Positions 20,362 through 31,308 of a stretch of 55,081 nt of DNA are shown piece by piece. Each line of letters starts with the position of its first letter. Position 1 is the first letter of the stretch. Origin of the DNA: Beverwykella pulmonaria (taxonomy: Eukaryota > Ascomycota > Dothideomycetes > Pleosporales > Melanommataceae); assembly GCA_001599595.1 (NCBI GenBank), contig BCHH01000012.1, positions 8,680 to 63,760 on the forward strand, in the 5' to 3' direction. The notes below the pieces were generated by a model that did no database searches, had not been told where the DNA came from, and saw only the letters and a program-made list of their open reading frames with translations. The translations under genes and the position numbers were made by a program.

Positions 20362-21331
20362 TACTGGAGGAGTTTATTGTGTACGAGAAAGTAGATGCTA
20401 GACTTGGAATATTTTGTTTACGTTGTCATTGTTTCCTTACTTAGTAAGGGGACTTATAAGGTGCGGAGATGGAAGGAATCCTAAATAAGAGTTTGGCGCC
20501 AACCCCGTATATTTGCAAGGGAGCAGTGCTTGCAGCTACTGGCAAGTTTCTATACGTCTTACAATGTTGAGCCAACGGTCGAGTTTTTACACTTTTACGA
20601 AACTTTGGGCAAGTGGCAGGTTCTTTGATGTCTGAACAATATCAATGGTTTTACTTTTCTTTCGTAGCGCAACCTTAGCTCAAATACTGAAAACACATGT
20701 GGACTCACCACTAGACACCAATCTGCCAGGAAAGACAAGGGAAGGGGATCGGGAATGGCATACACTAAATCTTGCACCGATAATGAAGGCGTGCAGTGCG
20801 TTTAACTTGAATAATTGTTTGTAGCACGTGATGGGTGAACGAACTCCCGCCCAATGTACCTGACACCGGGGTTCCGGACACTGCAGGCTGGGAGGCAGAA
20901 GACCATCACCGACCTTCACCAAAAGTGGTGGGCGCCCTCAGATCTCTCGCGCCTTGGTCCCTGCACTCTCCGCCTTATTTTGTAATAATGCGAACCGCCA
21001 AGCCGCGTTCCCATTCGCGCAAACCTGCCTTGCGCTAGCTCCTTTGGGGCAACGGAGTCACTGCTAAGCCCGTTTCGGACGCAATGATTGGTGAATTGCA
21101 ACAAGAATGGACGGATGATCTGAGGATTATGGTGAGAGTCGGGACTTTGAGGCCGAGGGAAGAAAGGTATAAAGGGCGGCTCTACCTCGCTTCGTTTCAG
21201 AGGAGAATTGGTATGAAATTCGAACGAGCTTTTGGACCTTCTTTTCCGTGGACTTTTCGACCGTTGGCAACTAAAAGAAGCAATTGGAACCCGCGTCTCA
21301 GAAATTAGACACATCCAAATCTCTTGAAAAG
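20362..21331. other. Intergenic between the small paralogues
   Basis: About 970 bp with no credible gene. Reading frames of 60-140 codons overlap in opposite directions and lack domains. A TATA-like box lies near the right end. Confidence 0.45.
21168..21174 (+). promoter_or_regulatory. TATA-like box upstream of paralogue 2
   Basis: TATAAAG in a G-rich context (AGGTATAAAGGGCGG), 158 bp before the ATG at 21332. Position and sequence suit a core promoter. Confidence 0.45.
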
Positions 21332-21822
21332 ATGTCAACTAGTAGCGCCGTTACCCGGAGCAGTAGTGGACTAGATGTACCATCGTAAGTTACTGTACCG
21401 CGCCGTGTACCTCATATTGCTTCTGTCCCACTTCTTTCGCGTCAATGTATTTCGATCTATGTGTCCACTTTTACAAGGAGTGAATTTCGATGTTTCGTGT
21501 GGGCGAGCAAGATTGACATTGATATAGACACAAAGCTGCATGCTCAACCTCCGTGTCCACATCAACGGCTGCCGAAGGCGTTGACGGCAATGCTGCTCCA
21601 CTCAAAGCTGAACGACCGAGTCCAGAGAGTCGATCCAAAACAGCTTTGACTATAGCTGCTTTGGAGGCACACAACAACTCAGCTCAGCGTCGAAGATGGG
21701 AGGTCGCAGAGGAACGGCGAGTAGACAGACTCCAAAAAGCCGCTCTAAGTCTTGGCTTCGATTTACCGAGATCATCCTTGTTACGAGAGAGCTGGGAGCT
21801 GGACTTTTGGGTCTGCCGGTAG
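21332..21822 (+). CDS. Small uncharacterised protein, tandem paralogue 2
   Basis: Two exons, 21332-21384 and 21528-21822, with a 143-bp intron (donor GTAAGT, acceptor ATAG), encode 115 aa. The N-terminus is Ser/Thr-rich (MSTSSAVTRSSSGLDVP), the middle is disordered, and the C-terminal third is charged then aromatic: RRRWEVAEERRVDRLQKAAL followed by SLGFDLPRSSLLRESWELDFWV. The segment RLQKAAxxLGF(E/D)LP with a following Trp-x4/5-Trp is shared with the gene at 19897, indicating duplication and divergence. I do not recognise the family. Context (repeats left, metabolic genes right) gives no clue to role. Confidence 0.62.
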
Positions 21823-21974
21823 TTGTATAGCTGATATGGGCATGTCTGTTTCGTATTCATCTCTGTGTCTTGGTGAGACTGGATCGATTGTTGTATTAGT
21901 GTTGCTTCATTTGTTCTCAGGGGCATAATGGTGGTTTGCATTTTGAATTGGAAGGCGTCAGGGAACGATAGGCG

Positions 21975-23312
21975 CTATGGTATTCGATTGCGGATCGCTC
22001 TTACGACATCCCGTAGTCCATGAAGTCTCTCATCTTTTGTTTCACCGAGATAAAGTGAAGCAACAGGCCAAGCGTGAATACCTGCTCTTTCTTCGTGTTC
22101 CTCAATATCCACACCCGTCGATTTGAGCAACGATATCAAGCCCCTCGTCTCTGGCCCAAGGACCTCGTCGGAGCCATAAAGAAAGACCCAGCCTTTTTCC
22201 GGGCTCGCATCTGTCCACTTCTTGAGATCTTTGCAGTTGCCAGGCGATACCAAGGGATCATCTGCTGGAACCTTTGGACCAATGTACTGACGTCCGTACA
22301 GTTCTAAACTGCTAGAGTTTAGATAATCGCTTGTGGTGTTCTTATTGTTCCGCGAGACAATAGTGACCCAGGGAGATATCATGACGGCGAGTCCCGGCTT
22401 TTGGTGGCGAAGTTCTGGGTGATCTGTGATGTACAGCAGAAAGCTCAGAATCAAAGTTGCACCGGCGGAGTCTCCTCCAACACAGATGCGAGACGAGTCT
22501 CGTGCAATGGATAGCACGTACTCGTAGCCGGCCAAGGTCTCCTGCAGTTGCGTGGGATACACGGCGTCTGGGACGAGAGTGTATTCCAGTGCGAAGAGGG
22601 CTGGGTTCCTGTATCCTGATTCGTTCAGAAGATTTACCCATGCTAGAAGGAATTCTAAGTAGAAGTAGCCAGAGCCCATGGAAAAGCCGCCGCCTTGTTT
22701 GAAGTTAACAATGAGAAATTAACTACGAATGGCATGTTCGAACCGAGAAATGAACGCTTACCATGGCAGTAGTAAACAATCACGTCAGGCTGCTCTTGCT
22801 GATTACTCACGATCCATATCCCGCGAAGGCCGGGCTACATGAATCAGTTACGAATCGATACCACCCATCAATAGACTCACTCGATTAATCTCGGTCCATC
22901 TTAGGGGCGCCGTTACAATACCATGACGCAGCATGCGGAAGCGCAAGAATGGAAGGGCGACGGCCTTGGAGAAGAAGACACGCCCGAGAAACGCGGGCAT
23001 GTTTGCAAACGCAAATCTGACACAGCGGATAACGATATCTTGGAAAACAGTTGCACGCTTGACAAACGGGCTACGGTATTCGTAGGATATCACGTATCTC
23101 TCGCGAAAGAATTCGTATGGGAGAATAAAGACTTGGGCCACTGTGAATATGAACAGCCTGTAAGTTGATTCAATGTGTGACTTACGCAAGGATGGAAGTG
23201 CTCCGAGAAGCCATGATGCAGTTTGTATCAAGCCGACGCGAATGAGTAACTGAGGCGTAAGGAAGACTAAGTAGACAATACAGTCCAGATATGTGATCTG
23301 GCCGAGTATCAT
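21975..23312 (-). CDS. Membrane-anchored alpha/beta hydrolase-3 (steryl acetyl hydrolase-like)
   Basis: Three exons, 23312-22881, 22834-22762 and 22693-21975, with introns of 46 and 68 bp, encode 407 aa. An N-terminal hydrophobic segment (YLDCIVYLVFLTPQLLIRVG) is a signal anchor. The second intron splits the oxyanion motif HGGGF exactly (CHG/GGF). The nucleophile motif is GDSAG (ICVGGDSAGATLILSFLL). The acid Asp probably lies in FLYGSDEVLGPE and the His in AGIHAWPV. This is the HSL/alpha-beta-hydrolase-3 family. The single anchor plus soluble hydrolase resembles yeast Say1, which deacetylates sterols at the ER, but other esterase substrates are equally possible. All catalytic elements are intact. 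Confidence 0.87.
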
Positions 23313-23836
23313 GCTTGTATACAGATAAAATGAAGAAGCTCATGAAGAGCTTGTGGTTGAGTGACAGTCACTTGTTGAGGCGAGGACGGCCGTATGACGC
23401 CAACATGGCTCACTAGCGGGGATTAGTCGTCATAGCCGGCAGACGTCGTTCAAACGAGGACAAACGAGGCTGGTGGTGCAGCAGCGGAACAAGATATGTT
23501 GGCAATACCGGGTGTTGAGGCGGCTGCGGAGGTGAAAAGCAGCTGCGGTTGGAAAAAGGACGAGCACGTGACCTTGGCGCTAAAGCTCGGAAGAACTTTT
23601 GGTGGAAACAGCGACTCTCCGCCTCCACCTCAGCAGTCTCACTCGCAAACACCTTACCACACCCACATCCCGCTCGCCCACTGCGTCCGTTCATCATTCC
23701 CACTGTGGTCAATCTCTTTTCTATATACCCCTTCGCGCGCTCTCCCGCAGCCGCATGGTTTGAGGCGCGTCACAAGCTCGGTGGCGTTCGGCGAGTGCAG
23801 CCTGGCTAGCTTTTCGCGACCCCGGAGCAACTCATC
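23313..23836. promoter_or_regulatory. Divergent intergenic region (hydrolase / RING protein)
   Basis: 524 bp between divergent start codons, so it carries both promoters. CT-rich and CTATATACC-like sequence near 23720 is compatible with a core promoter for the RING gene. No gene seen inside. Confidence 0.45.
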
Positions 23837-26800
23837 ATGGCCAACCCCGCCGCAGACAAGTCTGCGCTGCTCGCAGAAGAGCTGAAGGAATTTGCTCTGT
23901 AAGCGCCCATCAATCATTGACACCTGAATACCTGCTCAAGCTGTCGCAGAACGCTACCAACGACGACTTTCCCGAAAAACTTCTTCTGCACGACCTGCCA
24001 GGAGCTGGCTTTCGACTCGTGGAAGCTAATCTGCTGCAACAAAGCAGTTTGCTCTTCATGTAAGCATCGCCCTTGCCGGATGTTCCCAGTTTACAACGCG
24101 TACTAACGTTGTTTGACCAGGTCATGCAAAGCTTCGATTTCCCACTACATGCCCCTCATGCGACCACACGCCCCTGGAAGCCGAGTCATGCATGCCGAAC
24201 AAAGCCCTGCGCAATACGATGCGTGTCTGGCTGCTGAAGCAGAAGAAGAAGGAAGACGCCAAGGCTACTTCGAAGGTTGCAACACCGACCGCGGACGCAG
24301 GTTCAGAAGCTGCAGGTGCACATTCGGTGGTCGATTCCGCGGACAGACCCGTCGAGAGTATCGAGACCGCTACAAGGCCGGAAGACTTTGCAGGAAATAA
24401 CATCACAGGTGCTGGCGCTGAAGGTGAGGAGGTTCCGCGTTCCGGCTCGGCTGCAACTCAACACAACGAGGTAAGCACCCATCTGGATATTTGTTTTAAT
24501 CTGTACAGGCATGCTGACCCTTTCCAGCAGTCCCTCGCTCCTCAGATCGACGACACGCAGCAGCGTGGAAGCCCCCAGTCACAGAGCGCAAATCCGAGCG
24601 TGGAGCCAACGTCAGCTACACAGGATCCCAGCAAAGTGCAGAACGCGGCGGATGGCTCAACGGAAGACACGATCGGAAAACCGACAATCATGAACGCGAA
24701 TGGCATGTCAGGGCAATTCGGCTTCGGCTTCACACCAAACCAGGGTAACTTCAACGGTATGGGGTGGAACGGCATGAATCCAATGAATGGCATGGGAAAC
24801 ATGATGCCGAACGGGAACTGGAATAGCATGAATTCCATGGGTATGTTCACCAATAGTCGACTTTACTGGGCCTAGTTCACATTCGCTAACTCCAGTAGCA
24901 GACTTCAACATGATGAGTAACATGAACGGCATGCCCAATATGCCCAACGGCATGTACAACGGTTTCGGTGGAAACATGGGCATGGCAGGGATGAATGACA
25001 TGTCTGCCATGAATATGTATGGGGGCGGGTATGGAAATTGGGGACAGGGTGCGAACGGTGCAGGCTATGGAAACTTCAACGGGTTCAACCAGATGGGTGG
25101 ATATAATCAGTCTGGAGCACAGTATCCCGAGATGATGAACCAATACCCCAAGAATAATTTTCCCAACCAGAATCGTTTCCATGCCAATGGAGGAGCGTTT
25201 CCCCAGCAGAGAAACAATAGGAATGGCAGTCTGGGAGGCTATGGCGACCAGAACAACGGCGCAGGCCCCGGATTTTCCCACACAGCCAACAGCGGTCCGC
25301 CGCAAAACGTACGTCGATTTCATAAAATACCGTCGGTCCCACCGGCGATTCGTCCAAACACTAACGTGTGCGATTTCATACAGCGTGACGGTCAGATGCC
25401 TGATGGAAATGCCGAGGCTGCGTCCGAGACCAAGGTCAAGGAAGAGCATGCCCAGTCATCCGCAGAGCCCACACAAGAAGGTAAGGGTAATGTTGAGGGA
25501 AAATCGGAGTCTTCGGCATCACCAACTGCGCAAGCAGAGGGAGGCGATGTGGCGAAAGACCCGGTTCAATTGACTCGAGCAGCAGGCGATGATTCGAGTA
25601 GTACACCGCAAGCCAGTGGCCTCAATCCAATTCAGACCGTTGATTCCATTGAAATGGATCATTCTGCACCGTACAACGAGCCGATGGTGATGAATGGCAT
25701 GCACCCAGAGCAAGCATACGCGCATGGCATGATGAACGATTATTCGCAGCAGATGCCTCATATGAATGGGCCATATGACGCCAACATGGGCTACAACCAG
25801 AATAATTTTGGATCCCGGGGAGGTTTTAATACTGCCTATGGCGCTGCTACTGTTCTTGTTGGTGAACCTCGGGGCTTGGGTGTTGAAGGAGCACCGACGG
25901 GACCGCGAGCGATGAGAGAAGGTCGACCAAACACTGGATTCTCGAGTCGCGCGAACAATCAGCGCTCAATCTCGAACGTGCCTACAGTAAATGCCCAGCC
26001 AGCACAAGAGACTGCCCCAGGTAGCCCACCGCGGAGGGGTAGATCGTGAGTGACACAGACTCTCACATTGTGATGCATTTTTACTGATTATAACTTAGTT
26101 CACCTGAGCGAGATGAAACATTACGCACCAAAAACAAGTCGCCCACGCGCTCGCGTTCGCGCTCGCGTTCGCGAGATAAGGACGGAAACACTCGCCTCGA
26201 GCGAGCACGATCTGTCGAGGGCGAGGAGACGCGAGGCGCCACGCCGACGGGAGATGACCACGAGCGCCGTAAGGAAGGACGCCGCCATCGCTCTTCTCGC
26301 TATGACGACCGCGACGACCGAGATGACGATTATGATGATCGATATCGAGACGACCGGGACGACCGAGAGGAAAGAGCGCGCAGCACTTCCGTAGACTCGA
26401 AACACCGGAGTCGGCGGGATAAGGAGAAACACCGTTCATCGCGCCCACATCGGGACCGAAGCCGGGAACACCGCCGCCGTCATCACACGCGATCTCGCTC
26501 GCCAATCGCCGATGAAAACGATGCGAATGGCACAGACGCAGAATTTGGTGCCCGTCGTAAGAGCAGGAGCGAGAAGGAGAAGCATCGGGAACGCGATCGT
26601 GATAGATCGCGGGATAAGGACCGAGACAGAGACCGACGTGATCGACGAGATCGTGACTACGACCGTGACCACGACTACGATAGGGAGAAAGATCGGTCTC
26701 GCGACAAGGATAGGGACAGGAAGCGATCCCGCCGAGACCGAGATGAGGCAGAAGAGGAGCGCGAGCACGACGACGAGAAATACCGTTCCTCACGCCGAAA

Positions 26801-27551
26801 CCGCAAAGACCGCGACCGCGACCGCGATTATGACAATGAACCCAAGTCTGCTACATCCACGCGCCCCATCTCCCCGCCTATGAATGCGCCCACCGGGCCA
26901 TCTGCAGATGGCTTCTCCATCCGCGGCGTCAGCAGGTCGAAGAAGGATGATAAATTCGCTACAAAACCCATGGCACCCCCAACAGGTCCTCGTGCATTCC
27001 AGCCGCCTAGGGGGCCAGCTGCGGACAGAGACAAAGACCGCCGAGATTCACGAGACCATCGCCGCAAGTCTAGTGTTTCTTCTATGCCTACGACACCGAC
27101 GACACCTTCGGCACAAGACCACTATGCTGCCGAGCGCGAGAAGAATGCACGAGAGAGGGACAGGTTGGACCGAGACAAAGTGCTGCAGAGTGTACATGCG
27201 CGCGCTACAAACAATCGCTCCGGCTCAATTAGTGTTTCCAAAGACCTGCCCACCGAGACTAGTACCTCCGCATCTACTTCCGCGAAGCCCCTTTCGATAA
27301 AACGCAGCAGAGACGCCTTCGACCGCGACGACGTCCCCACTCCCACTGAACCGAAAGCCGTGCCCACAGGCCCGAGGAGCAAGCGCCGCAAGAGCGATAT
27401 CAATAGCGATAATGTGGCTAATTTGTTCGCTGCAGGGCTAAGAAAACATGCCGGGGCTAGGGAGAGGAGGAGGGGCGGTGTTAAGACGGAAGGGAGTGTG
27501 GAGAGAGAGTTGGAGAGGACGGAGAGGGAAAGAGAGGAGGGACGGCGGTAG
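23837..27551 (+). CDS. RING/U-box-type zinc-finger protein with Met/Asn-rich middle and RD/RS-rich C-terminus
   Basis: Seven exons: 23837-23898, 23941-24059, 24121-24470, 24528-24840, 24902-25308, 25384-26045, 26099-27551, encoding 1121 aa. Introns are 42-75 bp, several with perfect CTAAC branch sites. The N-terminus carries a treble-clef zinc finger: FFCTTCQELAFDSWKLICC, then KAVCSSCHAKLRFPTTCPSC, then SCMPNKALRNTMRVWLLKQK, closely resembling the RING-like domain of Mpe1/RBBP6, which acts in mRNA 3'-end processing. The middle is low-complexity M/N/G-rich (GMNPMNGMGNMMPNGNWNSM type). The last exon is a long R/D/E/S-rich domain typical of splicing or processing factors. No DWNN domain or CCHC knuckle is seen, so it is not a canonical Mpe1. 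Probably nuclear, RNA-processing or ubiquitin-ligase related. Confidence 0.8.
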
Positions 27552-28049
27552 ATGGATATCCACTTCGCTTGTGGAACTCTCTTCGGCGTTTGGGGGGCGG
27601 CGGGAGTTTTTTCCAAGCCCGCTCTCGCGATGGGAAGAAAAGTCACGAGGACGTTCTTTTCGTGTATTATATCCAGGTTCTGGCGGCTGTGTAGGTAGAT
27701 TTTGAACAATGTAAATATTGTTCTTCCCATATGGAGTTGACGCCCTCCTCAACTCGATAATTGATGAACTGAACGGAAGATGGTGAACCAAGATTGCGCT
27801 AACTCTTTCGAGACGGTCCTCTCCTCGGGGAGGGGTTCTTCCGTTAGCGTACACTTTATTCACGAGTCGTCGCGGTATATGATGCTTGTGATGTGTCTGA
27901 TTGGTAGTGGTAAGTGTGGATTTTATTCTTTTTTATTCTTTTCGTCCCGTTGCTGGATACCTCTCTCGATCCCTATATAACACAAAAACGCCTTGGGGAG
28001 TTCTTTGGCCGCCCATTATATTTCTTTCTTCACGAAAACACATCCGCAC
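27552..28049. other. Convergent 3' intergenic region
   Basis: 498 bp between the stops of the RING gene and P5C reductase. It holds their 3' UTRs; ATATTATCC-type AT-rich stretches near 27665 and 27960 could serve 3'-end formation. No gene seen. Confidence 0.4.
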
Positions 28050-29048
28050 CTAATGCCTCGTTCCGTTCACACCCTGCACCCCCTGGCCCAATTGGCTCGC
28101 CACAACCGTCGCCTCCCTAATCGCCCTCGAAATCGCGCCCCTCACCGTTCCCTCTTCCAGCACCAACAACCCCCCAATCGTGCAGCCGCCTGGAGTGCTC
28201 ACTTTATCTTTCAGGATGGCTGGATGCTCGCCGTTCAACACTAGGCCGGTAGTTCCCCTCATCGTCTGTGCGGCCATGAGCTGGGCTTCTGCGCGTGGCA
28301 GTCCCATTGCAACAGCGCCGTCGGCGGCGGCTTCCAGCATGAGGGCGAAGAAGGCGGGTCCGCTGCCACAGAGTGCGGTGCTGACATCCATTTGTGCCGG
28401 TGGAAGGCTGACGACGCGCCCGATGCTGGAGAATATAAAGGAGACGAGTGCGTGCTGCTCGTCGGATAGCGGGGGAGAGCAAGTTTGTATCACGCTCATG
28501 CTCTCCCGCACAAAGGACGCTGTATTCGGCATGACCCTCACAATCCGGCACGCCCCCTCTGGAATCCCGTCGGGATACACATATCCCTCGAGTTGTTGCG
28601 CCGTCACGCCCGCTAGAATCGAGACCAAGATCTTGCCTTTGAGTGCCTCGCGCATGCCCTCCTCTTGCAATATTCCCTGTGCACCCTGGGGTTTGCATGC
28701 GAGCAGGACGATGTCGGCGGCTTGGACGCCCTTGAGGTTCGCGTTTGTGAGTGTCGTGAGAGGGAAGTTGTAGTGACCGAGGGCGGACTTGACGGTCGCT
28801 TCGGCTTCGATGCGGGCGTCGCAGGCGACGAACTTGGTGGGGACGCGGGAGGGGGCTTTGGGGGTTTCTGAGGTAGAGAGGGCGGATTGGACGCGGGATT
28901 GGGCCAGGGACGCCATGACGCCGCCCATGATGGCGATGCCCATTGTACCTGGAATTTGTTAGTGGGATGACTACGTGACGATGAGAAGAGGCGTACCGGC
29001 GCCGAGGACGGTCAATGTTAGACCTTCGTCATTTACGGGAATAGTCAT
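28050..29048 (-). CDS. pro3: Pyrroline-5-carboxylate reductase
   Basis: Two exons, 29048-28997 and 28948-28050 (48-bp intron, GTACGC...CAG), encode 316 aa. It catalyses the last step of proline synthesis, NAD(P)H-dependent reduction of 1-pyrroline-5-carboxylate to L-proline. The Rossmann motif GxGxMG is rebuilt across the intron (TVLGAG/TMGIAIMGG). The middle has DIVLLACKPQ and RIVRVMPNTASFVRESM, and the C-terminal dimerisation domain has the family signature ALCGSGPAFFALMLEAAADGAV...MGLPRAEA and KDKVSTPGGCTIGGLLVLEEG. Length suits a fungal P5CR. Starts divergently from the Ctk3 gene 298 bp away. Confidence 0.95.
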
Positions 29049-29346
29049 GATGGCTGGTGATTCGGAGTTGGTGTTTCTTGGAGGTGTTGAGGGAAAGAAG
29101 CGTAGTTCGTCGAGGTGCAATGTCGGTGGGGTGACAGGAGGGACGGGAAAGAGGTGGCGCACCTCACTGAATACTTATGCACGGATCATCCTTAGCGGGA
29201 GGGGCGCGCCACATTCCATGGTCCAAGCAATCCACTACTTGTGCCTTTCACCGCCGACGCCATCGCTTTTGCCGCTGTTCATGTGGTTCTATCCGCGCTT
29301 CCGCCTCCCGTGTCTCCTACACCCCACGTCTACACCCGCCACCACC
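29049..29346. promoter_or_regulatory. Bidirectional promoter region (P5C reductase / Ctk3)
   Basis: 298 bp between two divergent start codons, so both promoters and 5' UTRs must fit here. A CT-rich tract precedes the Ctk3 ATG (CACCACC at 29340-29346 gives a strong start context). Confidence 0.55.
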
Positions 29347-30096
29347 ATGGCCGACCCTTTCGAAGTGCGCATGCGCTTCACGACTCTGCTTTCCCATCTG
29401 TCCGCGTCTCACACGTCACTCCAAAAAGCCGCCGTCTTCGCGCTCAAGAATCGCGAGATGGACGAGGATCTCCACTCTTGCATCTTGGAACAGCTGGAGC
29501 GGAATTCTATGAATAACAGGGCGAATATCATGTACTTTATCGAGCATCTGTGCGATTTGGCGAGCAAAGAGGGGGCCGTGGAGTTTGTCAGGATGATGCA
29601 GAGGGATATACTGAGGGTCGTGGAGGCCGTTTGCCCCGGAGATGGAAGTGGCGCCGCCAATGTCAGGGTTGTACGGAAGGTACGTCAGTTGCAACGAGGC
29701 GCTGGATGGGTCGACGGGCTGATGTAGGTATAGGTCCTCCAAGCCCTCCAAACCAAATCGCTCCTCCTCCCCGAGACCGTCACAGAGCTCGAAGCCGTTC
29801 TCAGCGCGCGCGACGCTGCACCTCCACATCTCTTCCTCGCCGAACTATCCAACGGGAACGCCAGAGCGCCCAGGAACGGAACAAGTGGGAGGCTGGATAA
29901 GCGACAGATTGAGCAGAGAATCGAGGAGGACAGGGAGAGGCATAAGAGGATGCGCGAGAGCATCTGGGCGGTTCCTGGAGAGGATGATGCGGAGATGGAG
30001 AAGTTGTGGGAGGAGGGCAGTGCCATTGGGGAGGATGATTATTTGGAGGGGGAGGAAGATAGAGCGGAAAGAAGGCTGGGGATACGGTTTGGCTGA
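29347..30096 (+). CDS. ctk3: CTD kinase subunit gamma Ctk3
   Basis: Two exons, 29347-29679 and 29734-30096 (54-bp intron, GTACGT...ATAG), encode 231 aa. Ctk3 is the CID-fold subunit of CTDK-I, which phosphorylates Ser2 of the RNA polymerase II C-terminal domain during elongation. The N-terminal CID-like helices start MADPFEVRMRFTTLLSHLSA and include ALKNREMDEDLHSCILEQL and NNRANIMYFIEHLCDLA. The C-terminal part is charged (RQIEQRIEEDRERHKRMRES) and ends with an acidic W-containing stretch and RRLGIRFG. Length and order match fungal Ctk3. Confidence 0.9.
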
Positions 30097-30332
30097 TGAC
30101 TGATCTGTGAATCGGGGGAAATGGACTAGCGTTACCACTTGTGGGTGTTTGGATATGCATTTCAGGTGTTGGAGGCGGGAGATACCATTTGGACACACAT
30201 CGTAATGTGTATGTCCGTGATTCTATTGTACTTGTATTGGATATATGCCAAAAATTCACTGCATATCTGTACACGCGCGGGAATATCTCTCTTGTTATAC
30301 GCCGCCCACCATAGCCCCTCCACATACCCCAT

Positions 30333-31047
30333 TTACTCCAGCACGACTGTAGCCCCCAGCGCCTTCAGCGTCGCCACAATCTTCTCCGCCTCCTCCTTTG
30401 GCACGCCCTCCTTCATCGTTTTCGGAATGCTCTCCACGAACTTCTTGCTATCCACCAGACTTAGCCCTAGCATTGCTTTGATTTCTTTGATGACCTTGGG
30501 CTTGGCGCCTGCGTCGAACTTCTCGAGTTTGAGGTTGAAAAGCGATTTCTCTTGGGCAGCGGGCGCGGCTTCTTCTTCTTCCACAGGGGCAGCGGCTGGA
30601 GCGGGACCAGAGGGGCCTGCGGAGAACGAACCCATGGGTGTGTCGGGGATGTTTAGGCGGGTCTACAAGTAGATCAATTAGCTTCGTAGACTCCCGACTT
30701 TACACCAAAGTCTTGGAGATATGCCTTGCAGTGCCAATGGACAATTAAATAGCATAAAGATAACTTCGCAGAGCTGAAATATGCCACGAATTTACCAGGT
30801 GCGCCAAACGGGAATGCCCTACCTTTAGTGTCGACACAAGGTCAGCCGTCTCCAGTAATGTCAATTGGCTAATTTGGTCAACGATGGTGGCAATTTTGGG
30901 ATTGGTAGCCGCTGCAGCATCCGTCGATGCCCACCTCCGCGGTGATCGTTGCTGTGTGAGGGATGCTGTGGAGGGGCGGAGAAAGGATGGCGATGATCTG
31001 AACTGGCAGACGCATCTCCTGAGGGCACGAGAGGTAGAGACGGACAT
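30333..31047 (-). CDS. Mitochondrial ribosomal protein bL12m
   Basis: Two exons, 31047-30823 and 30662-30333 (160-bp intron, GTAGGG...GTAG), encode 184 aa. The N-terminus is a mitochondrial targeting sequence (MSVSTSRALRRCVCQFRSSP) with RRWAS before a probable cleavage site. Then comes the L7/L12 dimerisation domain (KIATIVDQISQLTLLETADL), an Ala/Glu/Pro hinge (APAAAPVEEEEAAPAAQ) and the conserved C-terminal domain (KLEKFDAGAKPKVIKEIKAM, LGLSLVDSKKFVESIP, ALGATVVLE). It forms the stalk that recruits translation factors in mitochondria. Confidence 0.95.
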
Positions 31048-31308
31048 GATAGGCGACGAGGCGGGATAGTGAGAGGGCTGATTGATGTGGTTGAGCTGTT
31101 AACGGTGGTGGTGAGGTTCGCCGCAAAATTACCAGACGGCTGGCACGATCCATGGCTAGCGGCTCGGCAGAGCATCCATGTCGAACTTTTTTTTTGACAT
31201 CGCCCGCGCAAACTCCTCCAACACCACAACCACGCCTCAAGAGATATATTTGCGTCAAAACTATGGGAAGGCGCCCCGAATACCATATACATCATATATC
31301 CCCCGACC
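31048..31308. promoter_or_regulatory. Bidirectional promoter region (bL12m / midasin)
   Basis: 261 bp between divergent start codons of two ribosome-related genes. AT-rich patches (ATATATTTG, CATATATCCCC) near 31245-31300 lie just before the midasin ATG. A shared control region for mitochondrial and cytosolic ribosome genes is possible but not shown. Confidence 0.5.

Noticed and set aside
23158..23185. GTAAGT...TTACAG possible intron in the hydrolase
   Set aside because: Only 28 bp, below workable intron size, and removal would break the reading frame; the read-through sequence is open and plausible.
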